Under the pieces are notes generated by a model that saw only the letters and a list, made by a program, of their open reading frames with translations, ran no database searches and was not told the origin of the DNA. Shown here piece after piece: positions 8,664 to 17,309 of a DNA stretch of 64,000 nucleotides. Position numbers and translations under genes: made by a program. The DNA is from Croceibacterium mercuriale (GTDB lineage Bacteria; Pseudomonadota; Alphaproteobacteria; Sphingomonadales; Sphingomonadaceae): NCBI RefSeq assembly GCF_000802385.1, contig NZ_JTDN01000002.1, positions 992,001-1,056,000 of the forward strand. The letters run 5' to 3'. The first letter of the stretch is position 1; every line of letters starts with the position of its first letter.

Positions 8664-11600
8664 GTGGCCTATTCCGAACTGCAGGTGTCCACCCATTTCT
8701 GCTTCCTGCGCGGCGTGTCGTCGTGCGAGGAGCTGTTTTCGGCCGCGTCGGAGATGGGCCTGCCGGCGCTCGGCATCACCGACCGCAACTCGGTCGCCGG
8801 GATCATCCGCGCAATGGTGAATGCGGAGGAGGTCAGCCAACAGGGCAATCCCGTCCGCATGGTCGCCGGGTGCCGGCTGGACCTCGTCTCCGGCGCCTCC
8901 TTGCTGGTGTGGCCGGAGGATTTGGCCGCGTGGAGCCGGCTGACGAGGCTGCTGACGATCGGGAAGGCGCGCGCGCGGCCGCAGCAAGGGGAGAAGGGCC
9001 AGTGCTTCCTGCACTGGGAGGATGTGGCCGAGTACGCCGCAGGCCTCGTCGCCGCGCTGGTGCCGGGCACGGATGGCGCGAACGAGGATGAACTGCGCTG
9101 GATGGCGGAGCTATTCGGGGCAGGCTGTGGCGATGCGCGGGGGCATGTCTGCCTGACGCAGCGGCGCCGGCCGGACGATGCCCGCCGCCTGCACCGGGCG
9201 GCGGCGGATGCGCAGGCCTTCGGACTGTGGCCGCTGGTGACCGGCGATGTGCTGTACCACGAGCCGGAGCGCCGCCTGTTGCAGGACGTCGTCACCGCCA
9301 TTCGCGAAAAGAGCACGATCGACGCGCTTGGCCTCAGGCGGGAGCGTTCGGCCGATCGCTGCCTGCATCCGCCGGGCGAGATGGCGCGCCGCTTCGCCCG
9401 CTATCCGCAGGCGCTGGCCGCGGTGGAGGCGGTGGTGGAACGCTGCATCTTTTCCCCCCGCGATCTGCGCGACCAGTACCTCTACCCCGAAGAGGAGGTG
9501 ATCGCCGGGCAGACGCCGCAGCAGTCGCTGGAGAAGCTCAGCACCGCCGCGCTGAACAAGCGCTTCGATGGCGACCCGCCGCAGGCTTACCGCGAACTGC
9601 TGGCCAAGGAGCTGGGGCTGGTCGGCAAGCTCAACTATGCGGCCTATTTCCTGACGGTCCATTCCATCGTGAAATATGCGCGCAGCCAGAACATCCTGTG
9701 TCAGGGGCGTGGCTCGGCCGCCAATTCGGTGATCTGCTTCGTGCTGGGCATCACCTCCATCGACCCGGTGCTCCACCAGCTGCTGTTCGAGCGGTTCCTG
9801 TCGGAGAACCGGGCCGAGCCGCCCGATATCGACATCGATTTCGAGCATGAGCGGCGCGAGGAGGTGATCCAGTGGATCTACGAAACCTATGGCCATGAAC
9901 ACGCCGCGCTGACCGCGGTGGTCAGCCGCTTCCGCGCGCGTGGCGCGGTGCGGGAAGTGGGCAAGGCGCTGGGCCTGCCGGAGGACATGACCGCCGCACT
10001 GGCGGGGCAGGTGTGGGGCTGGTCGGAGGAGGGCGTTGCCGACCGGCATGTCGATGCACTGAACCTGGATCGCGGCGATCCGCGGCTGGCGCTGACGCTG
10101 GAGCTGGCGCGCGAACTGATCGGCACGCCGCGCCATCTGTCGCAGCATCCCGGCGGTTTCGTGCTGACCCGCGACCGGCTGGACCGGCTGGTCCCGATCG
10201 AGCCCGCCTCCATGATCGACCGCCGCGTGGTCGAGTGGGAAAAGGAGGATATCGAGGAGGCGGGCATGATGAAGGTCGACATCCTCGGCCTCGGCATGCT
10301 GGGCTGCCTGCGGCGGGCGTTCGACCTGCTGGCGCGGCACAAGGGCGTGCACCTGACCATGGATCATCCCGCGTTGCAGACCGACGACGAGGCGACCTTC
10401 GCCATGATCCAGCAGGCGGACACGTTGGGCGTGTTCCAGATCGAGAGCCGCGCGCAGATGGCGATGCTGCCCCGCATGCTGCCGGAAAATTTCTACGACA
10501 TCGCCATTCAGGTGGCGATCGTGCGCCCGGGGCCGATCCAGGGCGACATGGTCCACCCGTATCTGAAACGGCGCGAGCAGAAGCGGAAGAACAAGAATAT
10601 CGAGTTCGACTATCCCAGCCCGGCGCTGAAGGCGGTGCTGGAGAAGACACTGGGCGTCCCGCTGTTCCAGGAACAGGCGATGAAGGTTGCCATAGAAGGC
10701 GCCGGCTTCACCCCGGCGCGGGCGGACGAGCTGCGGAAAGCGATGGCGACGTTCAAGTACACGCAGGGCGTCGGCCAGTTCAAGGAGGAGCTGATCGCCG
10801 GCATGGCGGCCAAGGGCATCGGCCCCGACTTCGCCGAGCGGCTGGTCAAGCAGATCGAAGGCTTTGGCTCCTACGGCTTCCCCGAAAGCCACGCGGCCTC
10901 CTTCGCCAAGATCGCCTATGCGTCGAGCTGGATGAAGTGCCATCATCCCGATGTCTTCTGCTGCGCGCTGCTCAATGCCCAGCCGATGGGGTTCTACGCC
11001 CCGGCCCAGATCGTGCGCGATGCACGCGAGCATGGTGTGGCGATCTGGCCGGTCTGCGTCGTCAACAGCAGCTGGGATACCTGCCTGGTCGAAGAGGACG
11101 CGGCCCTGCAGGATGATGACGGCATCGGCCTGCCGCTGCGGCTGGGCCTGCGCATCGTCCACGGCGTCTCTGCGACCGATGTGGCCCGGATCATCGTCGC
11201 CCGCGATGCCGCGCCGTTCCGTTCGGTGGAGGATCTGTGGCGCCGGTCGGGCGTCTCGCTAGCCACGCTAGAGAAGCTGGCCAAGGCGGACGCCTTCCAC
11301 ACGCTGGGGCTGAACCGGCGGCAGGCGCTGTGGGCGATCCGCGGGCTGGGCGAGACGCCGCTGCCGCTGCTGGAAGCGGCCGAGCGGCGGGAAGAACCGG
11401 TCAGCCTGGTGCCGCTGACCGCAGGGCGCGAGGTGGTGGAGGATTACCGCGCCACGCAGCTGACCCTGCGCCAGCATCCGCTGTTCTTCCTGCGCGAGAT
11501 GCTGTCGCGCCAGCGGGTGATCCCGTGCGAAGCCTTGCGCGGCGTCAAGGACGGCCGCCGGGTGGAGGTCGCCGGCATCATCCTGGTCCGCCAGAAGCCC

Positions 11601-12002
11601 GGTTCCGCCAAGGGCGTGCTGTTCATCACGATCGAGGACGAGAGCGGCGTTGCCAACATCATCCTGTGGCCCGACCGGTTCGAGGCGCAGCGCACCGTGG
11701 TGATGTCCTCTGCCATGATCAGCGTGACCGGCGTGGTGCAGCGCGACGGATCCGGCGGCGATGGCGGGATCATCCATGTCATCGCGGACCGCATCCATGA
11801 TCGCACCGCCATGTTGCGCGACGTGGGCGATATCGACATGCCGCGGCTGACCAGCCCCGGCGACGGCGCCACCCATCCCGGATCGCCCGATCGCGGCGAC
11901 CCGGGATGGAAGTCACGCATCCGCAGCGATTACCACCCGCCGTTCCGCAACGGGTGCGATCCCGAGGACGTGATCCCGATCCGCAGCCATGACTTCCACT
12001 GA
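8664..12002 (+). CDS. dnaE2: Error-prone DNA polymerase DnaE2 (ImuC)
   Basis: DnaE2 is the C-family polymerase that performs translesion synthesis in the SOS mutasome. The 1112 residues begin with a PHP domain (YSELQVSTHFCFLRGVSS, GITDRNSVAG). The palm region has GRGSAANSVICFVLGIT and PDIDIDFEHERREEV, followed by fingers, a helix-hairpin-helix region and a C-terminal OB fold (VEVAGIILVRQKPGSAKG). Length is normal for DnaE2. The GTG start lies 4 nt after the imuB stop, so the gene is expressed with imuAB from the LexA-controlled promoter. It ends only 2 bp from the convergent GH27 gene, with no terminator hairpin between them. Confidence 0.96.
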   Translation: MAYSELQVSTHFCFLRGVSSCEELFSAASEMGLPALGITDRNSVAGIIRAMVNAEEVSQQGNPVRMVAGCRLDLVSGASLLVWPEDLAAWSRLTRLLTIGKARARPQQGEKGQCFLHWEDVAEYAAGLVAALVPGTDGANEDELRWMAELFGAGCGDARGHVCLTQRRRPDDARRLHRAAADAQAFGLWPLVTGDVLYHEPERRLLQDVVTAIREKSTIDALGLRRERSADRCLHPPGEMARRFARYPQALAAVEAVVERCIFSPRDLRDQYLYPEEEVIAGQTPQQSLEKLSTAALNKRFDGDPPQAYRELLAKELGLVGKLNYAAYFLTVHSIVKYARSQNILCQGRGSAANSVICFVLGITSIDPVLHQLLFERFLSENRAEPPDIDIDFEHERREEVIQWIYETYGHEHAALTAVVSRFRARGAVREVGKALGLPEDMTAALAGQVWGWSEEGVADRHVDALNLDRGDPRLALTLELARELIGTPRHLSQHPGGFVLTRDRLDRLVPIEPASMIDRRVVEWEKEDIEEAGMMKVDILGLGMLGCLRRAFDLLARHKGVHLTMDHPALQTDDEATFAMIQQADTLGVFQIESRAQMAMLPRMLPENFYDIAIQVAIVRPGPIQGDMVHPYLKRREQKRKNKNIEFDYPSPALKAVLEKTLGVPLFQEQAMKVAIEGAGFTPARADELRKAMATFKYTQGVGQFKEELIAGMAAKGIGPDFAERLVKQIEGFGSYGFPESHAASFAKIAYASSWMKCHHPDVFCCALLNAQPMGFYAPAQIVRDAREHGVAIWPVCVVNSSWDTCLVEEDAALQDDDGIGLPLRLGLRIVHGVSATDVARIIVARDAAPFRSVEDLWRRSGVSLATLEKLAKADAFHTLGLNRRQALWAIRGLGETPLPLLEAAERREEPVSLVPLTAGREVVEDYRATQLTLRQHPLFFLREMLSRQRVIPCEALRGVKDGRRVEVAGIILVRQKPGSAKGVLFITIEDESGVANIILWPDRFEAQRTVVMSSAMISVTGVVQRDGSGGDGGIIHVIADRIHDRTAMLRDVGDIDMPRLTSPGDGATHPGSPDRGDPGWKSRIRSDYHPPFRNGCDPEDVIPIRSHDFH

Positions 12003-12004
12003 TC

Positions 12005-13381
12005 TCAGGCCTGCGCCGCGATCGAGTAGAAGGCGCAGGCATGCGGTCGCAGCTCGACCGACAACGCGCCCCTGACGGTCGCCTCGCGTCCGGTCCAGAT
12101 ATCCCGCACGCGGGCCTGGTCCGGCGCGGCCAGCGCCTTCAGCGGCTGGTCGACGGGCAGCGCGCGGTCCGACAGGTTGAACAATGCGACATAGATGCGG
12201 TCTCCGGTTTCCGACTGGGCGCGCCACACCGCGCGCTGGGCATCGCGCCACAGCGGCTGGTTGGCGGTGGAGTGCTGGTTCACCGCGATTGCTTCCGCAT
12301 TGGTCAGCAGCCGGTGCGTGGCATCGTTCATGGACCGGAGATCGCCGCCCATGATCAGCGGGGAGCGGGCGATGGACCACAGGGTCATCAGCGTCTGCTG
12401 CTCGTCCCGGGTGAACTTCGTGTCGCTTTCGCCCATGCGCAGGCGGCCCAGCGGCAGCATGTCGGCATCGGGCCAGGCACCGGGACGGCGGAAGGCGTTC
12501 CACTTCTCCAGCCGGCCGAACTGGTCCAGCAGCAGCTGCCATTCATCCCAGAAATCGTCGGAGATGCGCCACATCTGCGCGTGGTTCTGCGCATGGGCGC
12601 CCCACGCCAGGTTCGCCTCGCCCGGCGACAGGCTGAGGATCATAGGCCGGCCCGTGGCATCCATTGCATTGCGGATGCCTTCGACCTCCGCCCAGTTGTC
12701 CTCGTATGGCCGGCTGATATCGTCCACCTTCACGAAATCGACGCCCCACTCGGCCATCTGCGCGAAGACCGAATCGTAATAGGCCTGCCCGCCGGGATGG
12801 GTCATGTCGACGCCGTACATGTCGCTGTTCCAGGTGCAGACGGACAGCGGATTGGCCACCTGCCGCGCGGTCCAGGCCGTGCCCAGCACCGGCAGATCGC
12901 GTTCGTAGGCCAGCCGCGGAATGCCGCGCATCAGGTGGACGCCGAACCTCAGCCCCAGCCCGTGAACATGATCCGCCAGCTGCTTGAACCCGCGCCCGCC
13001 CGCGGCACTGGGGAAGCGGTTGGGGGCAGGTTGCAGCCGACCATGCCCGTCCATCGCCAGACTGGCGCCGGGCCGGTAATCGTAGCCGGTCGCGTCGGGC
13101 TCGTACCACTGGATATCCACGGTGAAGATGTCGTAGCCGGCCGGCAGCAGCCGCTCCGCCATGACCGCCGCCACCTCCCGCGCCTGCCGCTCCGTGATGG
13201 TGGTGGCGAAGGAGTTCCAGCTGTTCCAACCCATCGGCGGACGCGGCGCCAGCAACGGCCGGGTACTCGCGGTCGAAGCCGGCAGGCCGGATTGCGCCCA
13301 AGCCGGGGCAAGCCCCAGCAACGGCGCGATCCCTGCAACGGCGCTGCTGCCGATGAAGGCACGTCGGTCGATAGTCGTCAT
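12005..13381 (-). CDS. GH27-family alpha-galactosidase, Tat-exported
   Basis: This 458-residue protein hydrolyses alpha-galactosides, probably in the periplasm. It starts with a twin-arginine signal (DRRAFIGSSAVAG) ending in AWAQ. The mature part has the family 27 start PPMGWNSWNSF, the nucleophile region FVKVDD, the acid/base region RISDDFWDEW and a C-terminal beta domain. Related specificities (for example beta-L-arabinopyranosidase) are possible. The ATG at 13381 overlaps the stop of an upstream receptor remnant, suggesting a former TonB-receptor/glycosidase operon. It converges with dnaE2. An in-frame extension upstream of 13381 is unlikely because it precedes the signal peptide. Confidence 0.9.
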   Translation of the reverse strand: MTTIDRRAFIGSSAVAGIAPLLGLAPAWAQSGLPASTASTRPLLAPRPPMGWNSWNSFATTITERQAREVAAVMAERLLPAGYDIFTVDIQWYEPDATGYDYRPGASLAMDGHGRLQPAPNRFPSAAGGRGFKQLADHVHGLGLRFGVHLMRGIPRLAYERDLPVLGTAWTARQVANPLSVCTWNSDMYGVDMTHPGGQAYYDSVFAQMAEWGVDFVKVDDISRPYEDNWAEVEGIRNAMDATGRPMILSLSPGEANLAWGAHAQNHAQMWRISDDFWDEWQLLLDQFGRLEKWNAFRRPGAWPDADMLPLGRLRMGESDTKFTRDEQQTLMTLWSIARSPLIMGGDLRSMNDATHRLLTNAEAIAVNQHSTANQPLWRDAQRAVWRAQSETGDRIYVALFNLSDRALPVDQPLKALAAPDQARVRDIWTGREATVRGALSVELRPHACAFYSIAAQA

Positions 13382-13488
13382 AAGCTCTGGCCCCTGAAAT
13401 CCGCTCTCAGGCTCACGGCGTAGCGGGCACCGCTCCTCGCATACAGCAGGATCTGAGTGCCGCGACGGTCCGTATGCTCGTCCTCCTG
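13378..13488 (-). pseudogene. Probable 3' remnant of a TonB-dependent receptor gene
   Basis: About 36 codons end in DRRGTQILLYARSGARYAV, then SLRADF and a short tail before the stop. This is the classic last-strand pattern of TonB-dependent receptors, where an aromatic or aliphatic residue lies near the C-terminal Phe. No receptor sequence can be followed upstream of about 13490, so the gene body is gone. Its TGA overlaps the GH27 ATG (ATGA), as expected for the upstream gene of one operon. The rest of the 13489-13683 gap shows no gene. Confidence 0.42.
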
Positions 13489-13683
13489 GCAGACTGACGG
13501 ACCTGTTTGAACGCAGGGGGCTGGTGGCGAAAAGGCTGGCACAGCCTGCCCTGCGATCACAAGCCGGGCTTTGTAATGTATGATTGCTGCGTTGCAATAA
13601 TGCGAACAGTTCGGCGTCAAACGGGCTAGGTTCGCCACCGATCCACACGGCACTCCGACCGTTGCACCGACTCGAGGTCCAAT

Positions 13684-15258
13684 TTGCAGCTAGCTCTCTT
13701 GAAAACCGTTCGTGCGGATTTCCCGGCGTCGGTCGTGGTCTTCCTCGTCGCGTTGCCACTGTGCCTTGGCGTGGCACTCGCGTCCGGCGCACCGCTGTTT
13801 TCAGGCGTGATCGCCGGCATTGTCGGCGGCATCGTCGTCGGCGGACTGTCGAAATCGCCCTTGTCGGTCAGTGGTCCGGCCGCCGGGCTGACCGTGATCG
13901 TCTTCGCTGCGATCGAGCAGTTGCCGACCTTCGAAGCGTTTCTGCTGGCGGTGATGATCGGCGGCGTGCTGCAGGTCGCGCTCGCCGCGACGCGGTCGGG
14001 TATCGCTGCCGAGTTCGTGCCGTCTTCGGTCATCACGGGCATGCTGGCGGCGATCGGCCTGATCCTGATCCTGAAGCAGGTGCCGCATGCGATCGGCTAT
14101 GATGGCGAGTTCGAGGGCAGCTTCGAATTCATCCAGGCCGATGGCAGCAACACCTTCACCGCGATCATCAACGCCGTGCGGCAGCATCTGTCGGCCGGCG
14201 CCCTGCTGATCGCCTTCGCCAGCCTGGTGTTCCTGTTCTGGTGGGACAAGGCCCGGCCCAAGGAGGGCCCGTTGCGCTTCGTGCCCGGCCCGCTGGTCGT
14301 GGTGCTGATCGGCATCGGCGGCAATGCGCTGCTCGGCCTGGTGATGCCCCGGTGGCAGCTGGGCCCGAGCCATCTGGTGCAGGTGCCGATCGCAAACAGT
14401 GTCGGCGAGTTCACCTCCTTCTTCGCCACGCCGGACTTCTCGCAGATCGGCAATGGCGCGGTGTGGACCGTCGCGGTCACGCTGGCGATCGTCGCCAGCC
14501 TGGAATCGCTGCTGAGCGTGAAGGCGGTCGACGAGCTGGATCCGCAGCGCCGCACCACCCCGAAGAACTGGGAACTGATGGCCCAGGGCGGGGGCAACAT
14601 CGTGTCCGGCCTGATCGGCGGCCTGCCGGTCACCTCGGTGATCGTGCGGTCGTCCGCCAATGTTGATGCCGGCGCGCAGAGCAAGCTGTCGACCATCCTG
14701 CACGGCACGTTCCTGCTGCTCAGCGTCGCGCTGATCCCGGCGCTGCTCAACCTGATCCCGCTGGCGGCGCTCGCCGCCGTGCTGATCGCGACCGGTTACA
14801 AGCTGACCAAGCCCAAGCTGTTCACCGAGCGCTACAAGCAGGGCTGGACGCAGTTCGTGCCCTTTGTCGTCACGATCACGGCGATCCTGTTCACCGATCT
14901 GCTGATCGGCATCGTGATCGGCCTGGTCGTCGGCTTTGTCTTCGTGATCGCGCGCAACTTCCGCTCCGCCATCACCTTCGTCTGCGATGATGGCGACTGC
15001 CTGGTCCGCGCGCGGCGCAACCTGTATTTCATCCACAAGTATGAATTGCAGACGAAGCTGGGCCAGGTGCCCGACGGCGTCAATCTGCTGATCGACCTGT
15101 CATCCACCAGCTATGTCGATCTCGACAATGTCGACATCATCAATGCCTTCATCAAGGGCGCCGACTACCGCCGCATCAACGTCACCGTGCGGGGCGACGT
15201 CGCGGAACGCAGCGCGCCGCTGATCAACGCCCCCACTTCCGGGATCCGCTTCGCATGA
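13684..15258 (+). CDS. SulP-family inorganic anion (likely bicarbonate) transporter
   Basis: The 524-residue membrane protein has the SulP layout. It has an N-terminal transport domain of about 12 hydrophobic segments (FPASVVVFLVALPLCLGVAL near residue 12, the SVSGPAAGLTVI motif and SVIVRSSANVDAGA) and a short C-terminal STAS-like region (LLIDLSSTSYVDLDNVDI). Coupling to a beta-carbonic anhydrase through a 4-nt stop/start overlap suggests bicarbonate as substrate, as in BicA-like and fused SulP-CA proteins; sulfate is the alternative. The likely start is TTG at 13684, preceded by GAGG about 8 nt upstream. Confidence 0.9.
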   Translation: MQLALLKTVRADFPASVVVFLVALPLCLGVALASGAPLFSGVIAGIVGGIVVGGLSKSPLSVSGPAAGLTVIVFAAIEQLPTFEAFLLAVMIGGVLQVALAATRSGIAAEFVPSSVITGMLAAIGLILILKQVPHAIGYDGEFEGSFEFIQADGSNTFTAIINAVRQHLSAGALLIAFASLVFLFWWDKARPKEGPLRFVPGPLVVVLIGIGGNALLGLVMPRWQLGPSHLVQVPIANSVGEFTSFFATPDFSQIGNGAVWTVAVTLAIVASLESLLSVKAVDELDPQRRTTPKNWELMAQGGGNIVSGLIGGLPVTSVIVRSSANVDAGAQSKLSTILHGTFLLLSVALIPALLNLIPLAALAAVLIATGYKLTKPKLFTERYKQGWTQFVPFVVTITAILFTDLLIGIVIGLVVGFVFVIARNFRSAITFVCDDGDCLVRARRNLYFIHKYELQTKLGQVPDGVNLLIDLSSTSYVDLDNVDIINAFIKGADYRRINVTVRGDVAERSAPLINAPTSGIRFA

Positions 15259-15935
15259 AGAACTACAAGCAATTGCTGCTCGCCAACCGGGCCTGGGCGA
15301 TGGAGCTGCTGGACGAGAAGCCCGACTTCTTCGCCCGCCAGGTACAGGGGCAGAAGCCCGAATTCCTGTGGATCGGCTGTTCCGACAGCCGGGTCAGCCC
15401 GGAACAGATGACCATGACGCCGCCCGGCGGCATGTTCCTCCACCGCAACATCGCCAACCTGGTGAACGAGGACGACCTCAACCTGATGTCGGTACTGCAA
15501 TATGCAGTCACCGTGCTGGGCGTGAAGCACCTGATCGTCTGTGGCCATTATGGTTGCGGCGGGATCAAGGCGGCGCTGGATGGCGGCACAACCGGGCCGG
15601 TGGATACCTGGCTGCAGACCGCGCGCAACGTGGCCGACGATCATTGGGAAGAGCTGGGCAACCAGCCCACGCCCGAGGCCAAGGTGAACCGCTTCGTAGA
15701 ATTCAACGTGCGTGACCAGCTGGTCAACCTGGCGCGCACCGCCACGGTACAGGACGCCTTCGCCCGCAAACAGGAACTGTATCTGCACGGCTGGGTGTAC
15801 GACATACGCGACGGGCGCATCAAGCCGCTGATGGAGATCGACCGCGACACCACGCTGGAGGCGGTGCCCCATCCCCGGCGCGTGCTGCTGACGGAAGAGG
15901 AACTTCAGGTCGCGGCCGAGACGACCGAGGGGTAA
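15255..15935 (+). CDS. Beta-class carbonic anhydrase
   Basis: It interconverts CO2 and bicarbonate. The 226 residues contain the zinc ligands Cys42 (in IGCSDSRV), His98 and Cys101 (in CGHYGCGG), with the Asp44-Arg46 dyad that controls the active-site zinc. Length and the downstream GWVYDIRDGRIK block match the Can-type clade. The ATG overlaps the SulP stop (ATGA), so supply of bicarbonate and its hydration equilibrium are probably one functional unit. Confidence 0.96.
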   Translation: MKNYKQLLLANRAWAMELLDEKPDFFARQVQGQKPEFLWIGCSDSRVSPEQMTMTPPGGMFLHRNIANLVNEDDLNLMSVLQYAVTVLGVKHLIVCGHYGCGGIKAALDGGTTGPVDTWLQTARNVADDHWEELGNQPTPEAKVNRFVEFNVRDQLVNLARTATVQDAFARKQELYLHGWVYDIRDGRIKPLMEIDRDTTLEAVPHPRRVLLTEEELQVAAETTEG

Positions 15936-15954
15936 GCTGTCCGCAGGCGAGCTG

Positions 15955-16398
15955 TCAGGATGCCCGCAGGAAGGCGATGATGTCGGCCCGGTCCAGCGGG
16001 TCGGGGATCCCGGCGAAGCGCATGGACGTGCCGGGCACCATCCCCTGCGGGTCGGCCAGCCACGCATCCAGCGTCGCATCGTCCCACCGTCGCCCGTGCG
16101 CGCCCGCAGCCAGCAGCGCGGCGGTGTAGCCGAAGCGCGGATTGCCCTGCGCCAGGCCCTTGCCGTGAATGCCCGCCAGGTTCGGACCGGCCAGGTTCGC
16201 CCCGCCGGCAGTGATCGTGTGGCAGGCGGAGCAGCGCGCGAACTTGCCCTGTCCCACATCCGCATCGGCGACGCGCAGCAGGGCTGCGAGATCCGGCTCC
16301 GGCCCGGCGGCACGCAGGCGCTCCTCCCGACGCTCGTCCGAACAGGCGGCGAAGGCGACCATGAGCAACAGGATGGCGATCTGCCGGTGGATCTGCAT
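15955..16398 (-). CDS. Class I c-type cytochrome, lipoprotein-type signal
   Basis: The 147-residue protein carries one heme-binding CSACH motif near residue 56. A likely axial Met is in PGTSMRFAG, followed by a C-terminal DIIAFLRAS helix, as in cytochrome c-552/c-550. The N-terminus is a hydrophobic signal ending VAFAAC, a lipobox, so it is probably a membrane-anchored periplasmic electron carrier. It converges with the carbonic anhydrase gene. Confidence 0.87.
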   Translation of the reverse strand: MQIHRQIAILLLMVAFAACSDERREERLRAAGPEPDLAALLRVADADVGQGKFARCSACHTITAGGANLAGPNLAGIHGKGLAQGNPRFGYTAALLAAGAHGRRWDDATLDAWLADPQGMVPGTSMRFAGIPDPLDRADIIAFLRAS

Positions 16399-16512
16399 CG
16401 GTTGCAGGTAGGTGATCCATCGCCCTGCCGCCAGCGGCGCGTACGTTGAACTCCGGGCAGCAGGCCGCTATCCGGCAGGCGCGGCGACCACGTTCCCGCC
16501 TGTGGATCAAGA

Positions 16513-16526
16513 CCGGGACGGCCCGG
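16513..16526 (+). promoter_or_regulatory. Candidate guanidine-II-like hairpin upstream of sugE
   Basis: CCGGG, loop ACGG, CCCGG forms a perfect 5-bp hairpin just upstream of the AAGGAGG ribosome binding site. Guanidine-II (mini-ykkC) riboswitches consist of two such hairpins with ACGR loops before sugE/gdx. Only one convincing hairpin is visible here, so the call is tentative. Confidence 0.3.
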
Positions 16527-16546
16527 CGGCGACGAAGGAGGCTGTC

Positions 16547-16867
16547 ATGGCCTGGATTGCGCTGTTGTTTGCCGGATTGTTCGAGATCGTATGGGCCACC
16601 GCGATGAAGCAGTCGGACGGCTTCACCCGGCCGCTGCCGACAATCCTGATGGTGGTCGCCATGCTGTTCAGCTTCGGCCTGCTGGCCTGGTCGCTGAAGG
16701 TGCTGCCGCTCGGCACCGCCTACACGATCTGGACGGGGATCGGCGCGGTCGGTGCGTTCATCATCGGGATCGCCTGGTTCGGGGAGGCGCTGAGCCTGAT
16801 GCGCGTCACCGCGGCGGTGCTGATCGTCTGCGGGCTGGTCATGATGAAGCTGTCTTCCCCCGCCTAG
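16547..16867 (+). CDS. sugE: SugE/Gdx small multidrug-resistance family guanidinium exporter
   Basis: The 106-residue protein has four membrane helices and the conserved membrane Glu13 in GLFEIVWATAMK. It also has the Gdx-type signature LPLGTAYTIWTGIGAVGAF rather than the EmrE-type pattern. Members export guanidinium ion by proton antiport; quaternary ammonium export is the alternative. AAGGAGG lies 5 nt before the ATG at 16547, which decides the start over an in-frame ATG at 16412. Confidence 0.92.
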   Translation: MAWIALLFAGLFEIVWATAMKQSDGFTRPLPTILMVVAMLFSFGLLAWSLKVLPLGTAYTIWTGIGAVGAFIIGIAWFGEALSLMRVTAAVLIVCGLVMMKLSSPA

Positions 16868-16957
16868 GCCGGGCTGCCGGGCGGAGCCAAAGGCAGCCAG
16901 GTGCATTTGGCCTTCACCCAGGCAGGCCTGTGCCTGCCGATCGATCCGGAGGTCAGA

Positions 16958-17263
16958 ATGAACCGCATCAATCGAGTGCTCCCCGCCGCCGTCCTGCTGC
17001 TCGTCGCGGCCTGTGACGGGCCGCAGGAGCAGGCCGGCGAAACGGCCGATGTCGCCTCCGGCGCCGTGGAGTCCGAGGACAGCATGACCAGCGGCCCGGC
17101 CGAGACGCTCGGCGAGCGGGCCGACGAAGCGGCGGAGAGCGCCGCAGAAGCAGTCGATGCCCGGGCGGACGCACTGGAGGAACGTGCCGATGCCCAGCGC
17201 GACGCCGCCGACCGTCAGGCCGAGGCGCTGGAGCAGCAGGCAGAGCAGGTGCGCGGCAGGTAG
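16958..17263 (+). CDS. Small Ala/Glu-rich lipoprotein with coiled coil
   Basis: The 101-residue product starts with a lipoprotein signal (LLLVAAC, lipid on Cys). It continues as an Ala/Glu/Asp/Arg-rich helix with heptad-like spacing from about residue 45 to the end. I recognise no named family. GGAGG lies 5 nt upstream of the ATG at 16958. Its likely location is the periplasmic face of a membrane. Confidence 0.72.
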   Translation: MNRINRVLPAAVLLLVAACDGPQEQAGETADVASGAVESEDSMTSGPAETLGERADEAAESAAEAVDARADALEERADAQRDAADRQAEALEQQAEQVRGR

Positions 17264-17309
17264 CCGCCGCTCTGGCGGCGGGATGGCTTGAGCCCTAGGG
17301 GAGCCGGTC

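Noticed and set aside
9111-11162. 683-codon minus-strand open frame
   Set aside because: Antisense to dnaE2; no motif, composition typical of a complementary frame.
12005-13792. Longer 595-codon version of the GH27 gene
   Set aside because: The extra N-terminal part precedes the Tat signal peptide and overlaps the receptor remnant in another frame.
16399-16512. Guanidine-I riboswitch or second guanidine-II hairpin upstream of sugE
   Set aside because: No ykkC-type core and no second ACGR loop closed by complementary bases could be found in this stretch.
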